NCBI GenBank assembly: GCA_025059535.1
Contig: JANXCX010000002.1
Coordinates: 43,324-107,323, forward strand
Length of the DNA stretch: 64,000 nt
Direction of reading: 5' to 3'
Origin: Bacteroidia bacterium
Lineage (GTDB): Bacteria; Bacteroidota; Bacteroidia; SpSt-205
The translations under genes and the position numbers were made by a program. The notes beneath the pieces were generated by a model. It was given only the letters and a program-made list of their open reading frames with translations, was not told the origin of the DNA and did not search any database. This document shows, piece by piece, positions 37,353-46,042 of this stretch. Numbering within the stretch: the stretch's first letter is position 1; each line of letters starts with the position of its first letter.

Positions 37353-38882
37353 TCACAATTTACGCAACCATTCGGCTAGGCTAAATTGCTCTTGGAGGAA
37401 GGCTTCTACTCGGGCAATGGGTAGGCGGATCTGGTGGAGGGTATCGCGGTAGCGCAAGGTAACCGTATGGTCTTGAAGGGTTTGACCATCTATGGTGATG
37501 GCAAAAGGTGTGCCTTTAGCGTCGTAGCGGCGGTACCGCCGGCCGATGGTGTCCTTCTCCTCATAGGCTACCATAAAGCTAAAGCGGAGCGCCTCGTATA
37601 GCTTACGCGCAGGCTGGATAAACTCATCCTTGCGTACAAGAGGGAAAATGGCCACTTGGATGGGCGCTAAAAGGGGGTGAAGTTTAAGGACGGTCCGAAG
37701 CTCTTCGCCCCCTTCGGCCGTGGGGGCCGGCTCCTCTGTGTAGGCCTGGCTCAAATGAGCCAGTACCAGGCGATCTAGGCCTACCGAGGTTTCCACCACA
37801 TAGGGCGTGTAGGATTTACCCAGCGCTTCATCGTAGTATTCTAATTTCTTACCACTGAATTCGGCGTGTCGGGAGAGGTCGTAGTCGGTGCGGGAATGAA
37901 TCCCCTCCAGCTCCTTGAAGCCGAAAGGAAAAGCGAATTCAATATCGGTAGCAGCCTTAGCGTAGTGAGCCAGGTGCTCGTGGTCTTTGAAACGGAGGTT
38001 CTGAGGATGAAGGCCCAGGTGCTGATGCCAGCGGAGGCGCTGCTGGCGCCAGTAGTCATACCATTCGCCTTCGGTGCCCGGCTGGACAAAAAATTGCATT
38101 TCCATTTGCTCAAATTCCCGAAGCCGAAAGATAAATTGTCGCACGACGATCTCGTTACGAAAGGCTTTTCCAATTTGGGCGATTCCGAAAGGAAGTTTTA
38201 GCCGAGCGGTTTTGAGGACAAGGGGAAAATCTACGAATATGCCTTGGGCGGTTTCGGGGCGCAGGTAGATTTGTTGGGCTTCCTCGGCTACGGCGCCCAG
38301 CTGAGTAGAAAACATAAGGTTGAACTGGCGCACTGGGGTCCAATCCGTGCTGCCACTTTCAGGGCAGGGAATTTTCTCCTCTTCTAAGAGCCGTGTGAGA
38401 GCTTCCCAATCCCGGGCGCTCATGGCCTGGGCGAGGCGGGTGCGTAGCCGTTGGGCCCGCTGATAGTCCGGGTGTTCCGCCAGGGCGTCGGGTGTAAAAG
38501 GCTGGCCCTGCTTGCGGAGCTTTTTCTCCACCTCCTTCTGCGCGCGCTGCTCCAGACGCTGGGCATACTCCTCTATAAGGGTATCTACGCGATAGCGCTT
38601 TTTGGAAGTTTTATTATCTACTAAGGGGTCGTGAAAAGCCTCCACATGGCCTGAGGCTTCCCACACGCGCGGGTGCATAAGGATAGCGCTATCTAAGCCA
38701 ACTATATTTTCATGCACCTGCACTAAGGCGCGCCACCACAGCTCAGCTAGGCGCCGCTTAAGCTCAACCCCATAAGGGCCATAATCATAGACGCCGCTGA
38801 GGCCGTCGTAGATTTCACTGCTGGGGTAGAGAAAGCCATGCTCCTTGGCAAATGCCGCTAGGCGACTGATATCGTTTATCAT
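37353..38882 (-). CDS. glyS: Glycyl-tRNA synthetase (single-chain, class II)
   Basis: Charges tRNA-Gly; the single-polypeptide alpha2 type, not the two-subunit GlyQ/GlyS of E. coli. 509 residues beginning LAAFAKEHGFLYPSSEIY. Motif 2 is in GKAFRNEIVVRQFIFRLREF, motif 3 in VETSVGLDRLVLAHL, and a C-terminal anticodon-binding domain follows (VAIFPLVRKDEF). It starts in an ATGA overlap with serS, so the two synthetases are one operon. Confidence 0.96.
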   Translation of the reverse strand: MINDISRLAAFAKEHGFLYPSSEIYDGLSGVYDYGPYGVELKRRLAELWWRALVQVHENIVGLDSAILMHPRVWEASGHVEAFHDPLVDNKTSKKRYRVDTLIEEYAQRLEQRAQKEVEKKLRKQGQPFTPDALAEHPDYQRAQRLRTRLAQAMSARDWEALTRLLEEEKIPCPESGSTDWTPVRQFNLMFSTQLGAVAEEAQQIYLRPETAQGIFVDFPLVLKTARLKLPFGIAQIGKAFRNEIVVRQFIFRLREFEQMEMQFFVQPGTEGEWYDYWRQQRLRWHQHLGLHPQNLRFKDHEHLAHYAKAATDIEFAFPFGFKELEGIHSRTDYDLSRHAEFSGKKLEYYDEALGKSYTPYVVETSVGLDRLVLAHLSQAYTEEPAPTAEGGEELRTVLKLHPLLAPIQVAIFPLVRKDEFIQPARKLYEALRFSFMVAYEEKDTIGRRYRRYDAKGTPFAITIDGQTLQDHTVTLRYRDTLHQIRLPIARVEAFLQEQFSLAEWLRKL

Positions 38883-40147
38883 AGGTATTCGCGGCCAAGG
38901 TAGGGCTGGAGAGCTGGCGGTATAGCGATGCGCCCATCGGGCAGCTGATGGGTCTCCAGAAGAGCCGCCACCGTGCGGGGTAGCGCTAAGGCGCTTCCAT
39001 TTAGCGTATGAGGAAATAAAAGGCTTTTCCCTCGCCGAAAGCGGAGCTTCATGCGGTAGGATTGAAAGGTTTCAAAGTTACTGATGGAGCTTACTTCCAG
39101 CCAGCGTTGTTGGGCTGGACTCCAGACCTCCACGTCATACGTTTTGGCCGAGGCAAAGCTCATATCGCCGCCGCACAGCAGGACAGTACGGTAGGCGAGC
39201 TGAAGCTTTTCCACGAGGCTTTCTACATAGGCCCGCATGCTTTCTATGGTAGCGTAGGACTCTTCTGGCGCTACAATCTGGACAATCTCCACCTTGTCAA
39301 ACTGGTGTAGGCGATTCAGCCCGCGTACATCCTTGCCATAGGAGCCTGCCTCGCGCCGAAAGCAGGGGGAGTACCCGCACAACCGCAAAGGAAGCTGCCC
39401 TTCGTCCAGAATCTCGTCGCGGTAGTAGTTTGTGAGCGGCACTTCCGCCGTAGGGATGAGGTAGAGCTCATCTAGCGGTACGTAGTACATCTGGGCGTCC
39501 TTGTCAGGCAGCTGACCTGTGCCGAAGGCGGTAGGGGAATTGACGAGGAAGGGTGGCTCCATTTCTAAGTAGCCGGCCTTTTCGGCTTCGGCTAGAAAAA
39601 ACTGAATAAGGGCGCGCTGAAGACGGGCTCCATCGCCGACGTAGAAGGGAAAACCTGCGCCGGCTACTTTGGCGCCCCGTTCAAAGTCAATAAGCCCGCG
39701 CTGAGTGGCGATTTCCCAGTGCGGGCGCCGGCCTTCCGCAGACCGAAGGGGAAAAGGCCCCGTACGTACCACGCAATTATCCGCCGCCGAGCGGCCAGGG
39801 GGTACGGATTCGTGAGGCGGATTAGGTAGGCGTAGCAGAATCTCCTCCAGCTTGGCCTCTACGTCGCGCAGGGCGGCTTCATGTTGGGCTATCTGTTCTT
39901 TGAGCTGTTGGGTAGCTTGGCGTAGGGTTTGTACCTTCTCGGTGCTACCCTCGCGCATGGCTGCGCCAATCTCCCGCGAGAGCCGATTGAGTTCTGCGCG
40001 CTGGTCATCCAGCGTCTTTTGTAGCGCGCGGCGCTCTTCATCATAGGCAAGCGCCTGCTCTATCAGCGGCCCTGCGTCCAAGCCCTTTTTACTCAAAGCC
40101 GCCGCAATCCCTTTCGCCTGCGCGCGCAGGCGAGCCAGCTCTATCAT
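38879..40147 (-). CDS. serS: Seryl-tRNA synthetase
   Basis: Charges tRNA-Ser (and tRNA-Sec where present). From ATG 40147 it has 422 residues: an N-terminal antiparallel coiled coil (about 25-100) that holds the tRNA long arm, and a class II core with LYLIPTAEVPLTNYY, CFRREAGSYGKDVRGLNR and a final motif 3 LNGSALALPRT. The open frame extends to 40183, but an exact -7 box ends 6 bases before 40147 and the family N-terminus begins there. Operon with glyS. Confidence 0.95.
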   Translation of the reverse strand: MIELARLRAQAKGIAAALSKKGLDAGPLIEQALAYDEERRALQKTLDDQRAELNRLSREIGAAMREGSTEKVQTLRQATQQLKEQIAQHEAALRDVEAKLEEILLRLPNPPHESVPPGRSAADNCVVRTGPFPLRSAEGRRPHWEIATQRGLIDFERGAKVAGAGFPFYVGDGARLQRALIQFFLAEAEKAGYLEMEPPFLVNSPTAFGTGQLPDKDAQMYYVPLDELYLIPTAEVPLTNYYRDEILDEGQLPLRLCGYSPCFRREAGSYGKDVRGLNRLHQFDKVEIVQIVAPEESYATIESMRAYVESLVEKLQLAYRTVLLCGGDMSFASAKTYDVEVWSPAQQRWLEVSSISNFETFQSYRMKLRFRRGKSLLFPHTLNGSALALPRTVAALLETHQLPDGRIAIPPALQPYLGREYL

Positions 40148-40153
40148 GCGGCG

Positions 40154-40161
40154 CAAAGATA
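40154..40161 (-). promoter_or_regulatory. Bacteroidota -7 box before serS
   Basis: On the minus strand TATCTTTG ends 6 bases before ATG 40147. Exact match, just after the hydroxylase stop codon. Confidence 0.65.
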
Positions 40162-40169
40162 CTAGGCCC

Positions 40170-40715
40170 CTAAGCCGTCCCAAATAGATAATCCCACCAG
40201 CGCGTAGTTACACCGTAGTATTTCTCGGGGTTGCGGAAGTGATGCCAGTAATGATGCCGCCAAAGCCCCCGCAAAAACTTCCAAGGAGGCGTCGGAGAGG
40301 CATGAATAAGCCCATGCAGAAATTCATACCAAAGGTAGCCTACTCCTAACCCTGCGTAAGCAGCGCCTATCAGCGGATTACCCCCGCCAATAAGCCAAAA
40401 AAGACCAAAAAACGCCGCCGCTAGCGGAAGGCTTAGCCCAAGCCCCGTAACTATATGAGTGGGATCGTGAGGCAGCCGATGATGAATCCAGTGAATATCG
40501 TACTTCTGAGCTGTGGTCTTTCCCGGCGGCTCATGAAAGCCAAAGCGGTGGAGCAGATATTCCACTAAGGTCCAGAAAACCCAGCCTCCTACCGCTACGG
40601 GCACCACAAGCCACCACTTGTAATGACGCAGAGCCCAAAGGAGATTGGCACTAATTATGGCCCCATAAACAGCCAAGGGCGGTAGAAAAGTCCGCCAAAA
40701 ACGCCACCCCAGCAT
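40170..40715 (-). CDS. Fatty acid hydroxylase/sterol desaturase family protein
   Basis: 181-residue membrane di-iron enzyme. The eight-His pattern is visible: HRFGFH, HWIHHRLPHD, HGLIHA and HHYWHH, with four hydrophobic segments. The size and motifs resemble fatty acid 2-hydroxylases that modify membrane sphingolipid- or sulfonolipid-type chains, which many Bacteroidota make. The substrate is inferred only. It stands alone with its own promoter, upstream of serS. Confidence 0.88.
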   Translation of the reverse strand: MLGWRFWRTFLPPLAVYGAIISANLLWALRHYKWWLVVPVAVGGWVFWTLVEYLLHRFGFHEPPGKTTAQKYDIHWIHHRLPHDPTHIVTGLGLSLPLAAAFFGLFWLIGGGNPLIGAAYAGLGVGYLWYEFLHGLIHASPTPPWKFLRGLWRHHYWHHFRNPEKYYGVTTRWWDYLFGTA

Positions 40716-40719
40716 GCCT

Positions 40720-40727
40720 CAAAGGTA
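40720..40727 (-). promoter_or_regulatory. Bacteroidota -7 box before the hydroxylase
   Basis: On the minus strand TACCTTTG ends 4 bases before ATG 40715. Exact match. Confidence 0.7.
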
Positions 40728-40762
40728 GGAAGAGTACAGAAATTTTGCCTTATTTTACTTTC

Positions 40763-42520
40763 ATGCGGGGCTGGTGGCTCGGCTTAGGGCTTGGCTGGCT
40801 GTGGGGCAAACTAGACATTTTTTATGGGCGTTTAGAGTTTCGCCTGGCCCCGCCGGCGCGTCGGCTTGAGGCGCGGGTGGAATGGCATTTTCAGGGGGCT
40901 GCTGACCGCCTCCTTGAATGGGATTTTGGGGATGGGCTGGAGATTCAGCAGTTGGAAGCCTCAGAACCTATAGAGGCCTACTGGCGGGATCCGGCCCGAC
41001 GCAAACTCTTCCTGCGCTTTGCGCGGGTGCCTTCAGGTCGGCAATGGGTACGGCTTACCTATCGGGGCACGCCCCGCAGTCGGGGCTTCGGTTCTTATGA
41101 GGTCAGGCCTCATGCTACGGGCTGGTGCCTTTGGACGCTTTCCCAGCCGTATGGCGCCCCCGACTGGCTCTTCTGTCGCGATGGCCTGGAGGATAAGGTA
41201 GATTCCCTAGAGGTAACGCTCATCACGCCTAGGCCGCTTTTAGGAGTAGCTAATGGGCGCCTAAGCGCGGACTCCATAGACCAGCAGGGCTGGCGCTGGC
41301 GCCACTTCAAGCATCGCTACCCCATCGCTGTCTATCTCATCGCCTTTGCCGTTTCCAATTACGCCATAGTGGAAGAGCCCATAGAGACCCCCTATCATCG
41401 CTTCATTTTGCGTACCTATGCCTATCCTCAGGATACAGCTACAGCGCGACACTTTGCTCGGGCGCTCGCACCCTACTTTACCTGGCTGGAGGAACGCCTC
41501 GGCCCCTATCCCTTTGCCCCCGAGGACTATCAGCAGGTACAGATAGGCTGGCCCGGCGGGATGGAGCATCAAACGATTACCTTCTTCGGCACCTATCACA
41601 TAGAACTTCTAGCGCATGAGCTGGCTCATCAGTGGTTTGGGGACTGGGTAACCTGCGGCAGCTGGCAGGACCTCTGGCTAAATGAAGCCTTTGCCACCTA
41701 CCTTGGCGGCACCGTCTACGAAAGCCAGTGGCCCTCCGTCTGGCCGCTCTGGCTCAAACTGACCATAAAAGCCGCCTGGCGTGATACCACCAATACAATT
41801 TGGGTAGACGACACCCTCCGAGAAGAGCGCCTTTTCTCGTATGCCACTACCTATGCCAAGGGCGCGATAGCCCTCCATGAAATGCGCAGGTATGTGGGTG
41901 AAGCGGCTTTCTGGGCCGCTCTGCGCCGCTACCTAGAGGTATTTGCGGGCAGTTTTGCCCGCACCACCGATTTCGCTCAGGTAGTTCAGCCCTTCTGGGG
42001 CAGAGAAGCTACGCAGCTTTTTATAGAGAGTTGGATCTTTACCTCTGGCTATCCTAGTGGGACTTTTACCTGGGCTAGTCCAATTGAATGTACTTTGACC
42101 CTTCCGCGCGCCTATCCAGCTCGGGTGGCCGCACGGGCTACGCTGGTTTCAGGCGATACGCTGCGACTAAATCTGGCCTTGGACCAGAGGCGTCAGATGA
42201 TTCGGTTTCCCTTTCCTGTACGCTCCTGGGAGATAGACCCTGATACCCAGAGTGCCTACTACCAGCCGCGCCGGGTTCTACCCCCTCCTAATCCCGCCGC
42301 CTTCTTCCCTAATCCCTTTCAAGAAAAGCTCTACCTGAACACCTCAGGAATTCATGCAGCCAAATTATACGATCAAATGGGGCGACTTTGCCGCGAAATA
42401 GCTTTCAACGGAGAGCCTCCTTTTGTATGGGAACTGGGTGATTTACCTGTGGGCTGCTATATCCTTCAGCTTGAGGGGCAGGGTATTTCTCAAACCTACA
42501 AAGTGATACGTAGTCCTTAG
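40763..42520 (+). CDS. Secreted M1 family zinc aminopeptidase with T9SS sorting domain
   Basis: About 585 residues from ATG 40763, the start that gives a compact signal peptide (WLGLGLGWLWG). The open frame allows TTG 40745. N-terminal beta domain, then the gluzincin core: GGMEHQT in place of GxMEN, HELAH at about 41615-41629, and the downstream zinc Glu in WLNEAFATY. The last 80 residues are a type A T9SS domain (FFPNPFQEKLYLN, then LPVGCYILQLEG). It probably trims peptides outside the cell. Confidence 0.9.
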   Translation: MRGWWLGLGLGWLWGKLDIFYGRLEFRLAPPARRLEARVEWHFQGAADRLLEWDFGDGLEIQQLEASEPIEAYWRDPARRKLFLRFARVPSGRQWVRLTYRGTPRSRGFGSYEVRPHATGWCLWTLSQPYGAPDWLFCRDGLEDKVDSLEVTLITPRPLLGVANGRLSADSIDQQGWRWRHFKHRYPIAVYLIAFAVSNYAIVEEPIETPYHRFILRTYAYPQDTATARHFARALAPYFTWLEERLGPYPFAPEDYQQVQIGWPGGMEHQTITFFGTYHIELLAHELAHQWFGDWVTCGSWQDLWLNEAFATYLGGTVYESQWPSVWPLWLKLTIKAAWRDTTNTIWVDDTLREERLFSYATTYAKGAIALHEMRRYVGEAAFWAALRRYLEVFAGSFARTTDFAQVVQPFWGREATQLFIESWIFTSGYPSGTFTWASPIECTLTLPRAYPARVAARATLVSGDTLRLNLALDQRRQMIRFPFPVRSWEIDPDTQSAYYQPRRVLPPPNPAAFFPNPFQEKLYLNTSGIHAAKLYDQMGRLCREIAFNGEPPFVWELGDLPVGCYILQLEGQGISQTYKVIRSP

Positions 42521-42530
42521 GCTCTTCGCC

Positions 42531-42538
42531 TATCTTTG
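42531..42538 (+). promoter_or_regulatory. Bacteroidota -7 box before the TetR gene
   Basis: TATCTTTG, an exact match, ends 5 bases before a GTG start. Confidence 0.7.
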
Positions 42539-42543
42539 CGGTA

Positions 42544-43086
42544 GTGGATACGGCAGCGCGCATTCGGGAGGCGGCGATTCGGGAGTTTCTGCGGTATGGC
42601 TATGATGGCGCGCGCCTAGAACGGATAGCCAAAGCGGCCGGCGTGCATACAGCACAAATTCATTATTACTTTCGCAGTAAGCGCGGTCTGTACGAAGCCG
42701 TACAAGGTTCTTTGCAACCGCCTGGCTTGGAGGAGGTTCTGGCTCCGCTGCAGGAGGAAGGCAAACCATTGCCCGAGCGCGTCCAGGCCTTCTATGAGCG
42801 GTTTTATGAACGGGTGGCAGCGTTGGAAATAGCCTTGGATGGGTGGCCCGCTTTACCGCCCTTGCTGCGTAGTCCTGCGCCGCTAGCTGTACCATTATGG
42901 GTAGAAGCCCTGCAGAATGCCCAACGCATGGGACTTCTCCGACCCTGGCCTGTGCAACTAATTTTAGTCCATCAGTGGGGCTTAGCGCTGGCGCCGCTGT
43001 GGTTTCAAGAGCCACGCACCAAATGGGAGTCCTACTATCGGGTGGAAGCGCCTCGGCTTTTCTGGGAGGGCGTGCGAGCCGTGTGA
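42544..43086 (+). CDS. TetR-family transcriptional regulator
   Basis: 180 residues from GTG 42544. The N-terminal TetR helix-turn-helix spans about 5-52 (AAIREFLRYGYDGARLERIA, then HTAQIHYYFRSKRGLYEAV). The C-terminal all-helical domain is hydrophobic and would bind ligand and dimerise; no specific subfamily is evident. Its target is unknown. It is flanked by the M1 peptidase gene upstream and a convergent giant secreted protein, and no efflux gene is beside it. Confidence 0.88.
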   Translation: MDTAARIREAAIREFLRYGYDGARLERIAKAAGVHTAQIHYYFRSKRGLYEAVQGSLQPPGLEEVLAPLQEEGKPLPERVQAFYERFYERVAALEIALDGWPALPPLLRSPAPLAVPLWVEALQNAQRMGLLRPWPVQLILVHQWGLALAPLWFQEPRTKWESYYRVEAPRLFWEGVRAV

Positions 43087-43099
43087 AGTAACCACAACC

Positions 43100-45979
43100 C
43101 TAACGCAGAAGCGTAACGCTACCGGCTCGCTGAAAAGTCAGCGGTGGCCCGTCCCCATGAAAGAGATGCAGTTCCAATAGGTAGAAGTAGGTACCTTCTA
43201 CCGCTTCTTGGCCGCGCCAGGGCTCTTGCCAGCCGCCTTGGAAGACGAGCTGACCCCATCTATCCCATATGCTGAGGCGCCAGCGGGCTATACCCGAAAG
43301 GTTATACGGCGCTAAGAAGTCATTGATGCCGTCTCCGTTTGGCGTGAAGACATTAGGAATTGTGCCCATGCAGGGGCGTGGCTCTAAGCGAAGGGTGTCG
43401 CAGACGCGCCAGCGCCTTTCAGGCTCGCAGCTCGTAGTATCGCGCACACATACCACTACCTCAAAAGGCTGGCCCTGAAGGTAGCAGTTGAGCTGGGCGC
43501 AGAGACGCAGACGGAGCGGGGGGCCCTCCAGCGCCGTGAGATGAAAATTAGCCCCATAGAAGAAGTCTTCCTGAAACGCTGGCCCTATACCTTCCCAACT
43601 GAGCAGCGCAAAGGTGTCTGGATCTATGACGGTGATTTCGTAGCACAAGCTGTCTCCTGTAATTTCCACGGCCCAGGGTGAAAGGCGATTCCGCTGGAGG
43701 AGCGGCGGGCGATTCTGGGGAAGGGCTTGAGGTCGTATCCATAGGGTTTCCCGAGCGGCAGGGGGCGGAAGGGCGCAAGGTGGCTGATTGGTACCCGTTA
43801 CAACCAGTGCGTATAAACTATCCGCCGAGAAGCCTTCGCAAGGCACCCGGAAGCACCAAAGCGTCACCACTGAATCGCCACGTACCTCCTGAGATACACG
43901 TTCAACGGCAAAAGGGGCATTTACGACTACCTCATAAGTGCCGCCATTTGGGGCAGTATCCCGCAAGACCGTACGGAAGCAGGAGCGGTACTGATAGGTA
44001 GCATAAAAGGGCTGGGCCACCGTCCAGGGAGGCCCCTGAAGGTCAAGGGGATATACAGGCCGAGACTCTACCTGAAGCCACAAGGTATCGTAGCGGCGGT
44101 GTACCTCGGCGCAGCTTACCGAATCGCGGACCTCAGCAATAAGCTGGATAGTCTGGCTGAGGGCGCTACAACTAGGCTTCAAGCATACCTCAGCCTCCCA
44201 TAGACCTCTGCCCTGGTGGGGAGAGAAAATCAAGCTTTCCACTAAAGGCGGCTGTGCCCTAAGGTAGAGGGTATGGCGGCTAGAGGGCGGTAGGGTATCC
44301 ACTATACGCAGGCGGAGGCAGTAAAGGCTATCGGCTATCACGCGAAGGCTGTCCCCAGGTAGAAAAGCCACTTGCGGTGGAGGATTAGTGGGAAAGGGCA
44401 CCTGAAAAAGGAGGCTGTCGTGCCACTCGGGGAAGGGGGGGCAGTTAGTCTCCGCTACGCCGCGCAGTCGGATACGAACCGGCTCAGTAAAGCCTTCACA
44501 GCCGCCCCGGTAGCAAAGCCTGCCAAAAAGTGTGTCGTGGCGCCAAGTGGTATCCAGCCGCACCTGCGCGGAAAGAGGCTCTAAGATTAAGCTGAGGTTA
44601 GGCGGGGGATGGGACGGCGTAGCTACAAGGAAAAACTGGGCACACGCCGTACTGTCCAAAGGCAAAATAAATATGCCCCCAGCCCGGGGAAGCTCAGGGG
44701 GTGTAAGGCTACCCCTAATCGTCCGAGAAGGGGGCGTAAGTACGCGTACCCAGAGCGTATCGCGACTAGTAGTAACCCCGCACAGCTCGGTTTTTTGGGC
44801 GGTAAGGATAACCTGAATAAGCCGGCCCGTATCGCTACAGGCGAAGCGGCCGCAAATTTGCAGCCGCAGGGGATTACCTGTTTCTACAGGCTGGGCATTT
44901 AGGCCATCAGGTAGGAGAGTGTAGGAAAGGGTAGCCGGTGGATTGAGCGGCGGAGCCGTATCCCGAATCTCGGCTAAAAAGCAGAAAGGCTCAGCTGCAA
45001 GGATTTGGACGGTATCGCCGCTATGGGGTAAGTTGCCCGGCCAGAGGTTAACCTGAGGTGGCGGACTAGGGGCTCGGCAGGGGGCTACATAAAACTGCAT
45101 GTCTCGGCGAGTCTCCCCTAAGTATTCCCCGTTCCGATATTCATGCACGGCTATCGCTACTACATAAAGGCCTGGGTTAGGGGCATACAGCCGAAGAAGC
45201 CCCGTAGCTGGATCTATCGCACATATCCCATCTGGACCGAAAGGCTGGGTAGCGCTATAGCCCGCCGCATACGTAACAGTCTGATAGGGTGGCGGCCCCA
45301 TAGGATTTTGGGAGTTTACCACTGGCGAACCGCCTAGTGAAGGATGCATCGCCCCCTGCCCCTGGGTATTTAGGCTATGGTAAGCGGCTACAATAGCATA
45401 TACCAACGAGTCGCCATCCGGATCAGTAGCCTGATGATCAAAGTGGAACTCTCGCCCAGCGCAGAGGAAAAAGGGTGGTCGCTGCCGAAAACGCGGGCTG
45501 GAATTGCAAGGGGCGCGGCGCATGGGAGGAATACGGGCTAAATACGTTATGCCCATGTAGAGGGGATTTTGGAGGTTGGTAATGGTAGCGTTTCTACAGC
45601 AGCGGGCCCACGCTATATAGTACCCATCTAACCGTGGGGGAAGGGTAAGCCGAAAGCGATAAACCCCCTCTTCCAAACAGGTGCGCGGCCGCTGCAAAAA
45701 GCACGCCTCTACCCCCCCAGGATTCCACGGCTGACTTTGAGTAAGATTGATATTATAGGTGGTATGAAGGGAACCGTCGCCACGAAAGATATGCAGGACG
45801 ATGGGATTATCGTAGTTAGCCCCTTCTGGATCGGTACAATCCCGATAAAGCCAAAGTTCAAACTCGTATAAGTTTTGCTCGGGATCCACACAGCGGTAGT
45901 AAAGATCAGCCCCCGCAATATGGCGCCCTAGGCTCCACCCCTCCAGCAGGAGGCCCAAGGTCAGGTAGCGAATAGCCAT
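43100..45979 (-). CDS. Giant gliding-motility-type secreted protein with five four-Cys repeats
   Basis: 959 residues. An N-terminal signal-like segment is followed by a region of about 300 residues with paired Cys and DPDGDSLVY. Residues about 320-870 hold five units of 108-113 residues, each with four Cys in the spacing C-x(41-47)-C-x4-C-x(18-20)-C and ending in a DTLW-like strand. The last 90 residues are the gliding-motility/type B T9SS domain (IPNVFTPNGDGINDFL, then WDRWGQLVF). Probably a surface adhesin or filament component. The repeat unit is not one I recognise. Confidence 0.85.
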   Translation of the reverse strand: MAIRYLTLGLLLEGWSLGRHIAGADLYYRCVDPEQNLYEFELWLYRDCTDPEGANYDNPIVLHIFRGDGSLHTTYNINLTQSQPWNPGGVEACFLQRPRTCLEEGVYRFRLTLPPRLDGYYIAWARCCRNATITNLQNPLYMGITYLARIPPMRRAPCNSSPRFRQRPPFFLCAGREFHFDHQATDPDGDSLVYAIVAAYHSLNTQGQGAMHPSLGGSPVVNSQNPMGPPPYQTVTYAAGYSATQPFGPDGICAIDPATGLLRLYAPNPGLYVVAIAVHEYRNGEYLGETRRDMQFYVAPCRAPSPPPQVNLWPGNLPHSGDTVQILAAEPFCFLAEIRDTAPPLNPPATLSYTLLPDGLNAQPVETGNPLRLQICGRFACSDTGRLIQVILTAQKTELCGVTTSRDTLWVRVLTPPSRTIRGSLTPPELPRAGGIFILPLDSTACAQFFLVATPSHPPPNLSLILEPLSAQVRLDTTWRHDTLFGRLCYRGGCEGFTEPVRIRLRGVAETNCPPFPEWHDSLLFQVPFPTNPPPQVAFLPGDSLRVIADSLYCLRLRIVDTLPPSSRHTLYLRAQPPLVESLIFSPHQGRGLWEAEVCLKPSCSALSQTIQLIAEVRDSVSCAEVHRRYDTLWLQVESRPVYPLDLQGPPWTVAQPFYATYQYRSCFRTVLRDTAPNGGTYEVVVNAPFAVERVSQEVRGDSVVTLWCFRVPCEGFSADSLYALVVTGTNQPPCALPPPAARETLWIRPQALPQNRPPLLQRNRLSPWAVEITGDSLCYEITVIDPDTFALLSWEGIGPAFQEDFFYGANFHLTALEGPPLRLRLCAQLNCYLQGQPFEVVVCVRDTTSCEPERRWRVCDTLRLEPRPCMGTIPNVFTPNGDGINDFLAPYNLSGIARWRLSIWDRWGQLVFQGGWQEPWRGQEAVEGTYFYLLELHLFHGDGPPLTFQRAGSVTLLR
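43394..44983 (-). repeat. Five coding repeats of about 110 residues with conserved Cys quartets
   Basis: Cys at residues 333, 376, 381, 400; 446, 489, 494, 513; 554, 599, 604, 623; 667, 709, 714, 735; and 779, 827, 832, 851. Each unit ends with a DTLW-type strand seven to ten residues after the last Cys. The units are well diverged. Confidence 0.8.
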
Positions 45980-46013
45980 TTGACCGGTGGCTTAGGCTTT
46001 CCTTTTACTCAAA

Positions 46014-46021
46014 CAAATATA
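46014..46021 (-). promoter_or_regulatory. Bacteroidota -7 box upstream of the gliding-type gene
   Basis: On the minus strand TATATTTG ends 34 bases before ATG 45979, so this mRNA would have a leader of roughly 30 bases, unlike most others here. Confidence 0.45.
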
Positions 46022-46030
46022 GGTCTAAAC

Positions 46031-46038
46031 TACTTTTG
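46031..46038 (+). promoter_or_regulatory. Bacteroidota -7 box before the PafA-type phosphatase
   Basis: TACTTTTG ends 4 bases before ATG 46043. Exact match; it rejects the upstream in-frame TTG at 45980. Confidence 0.7.
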
Positions 46039-46042
46039 CGCA

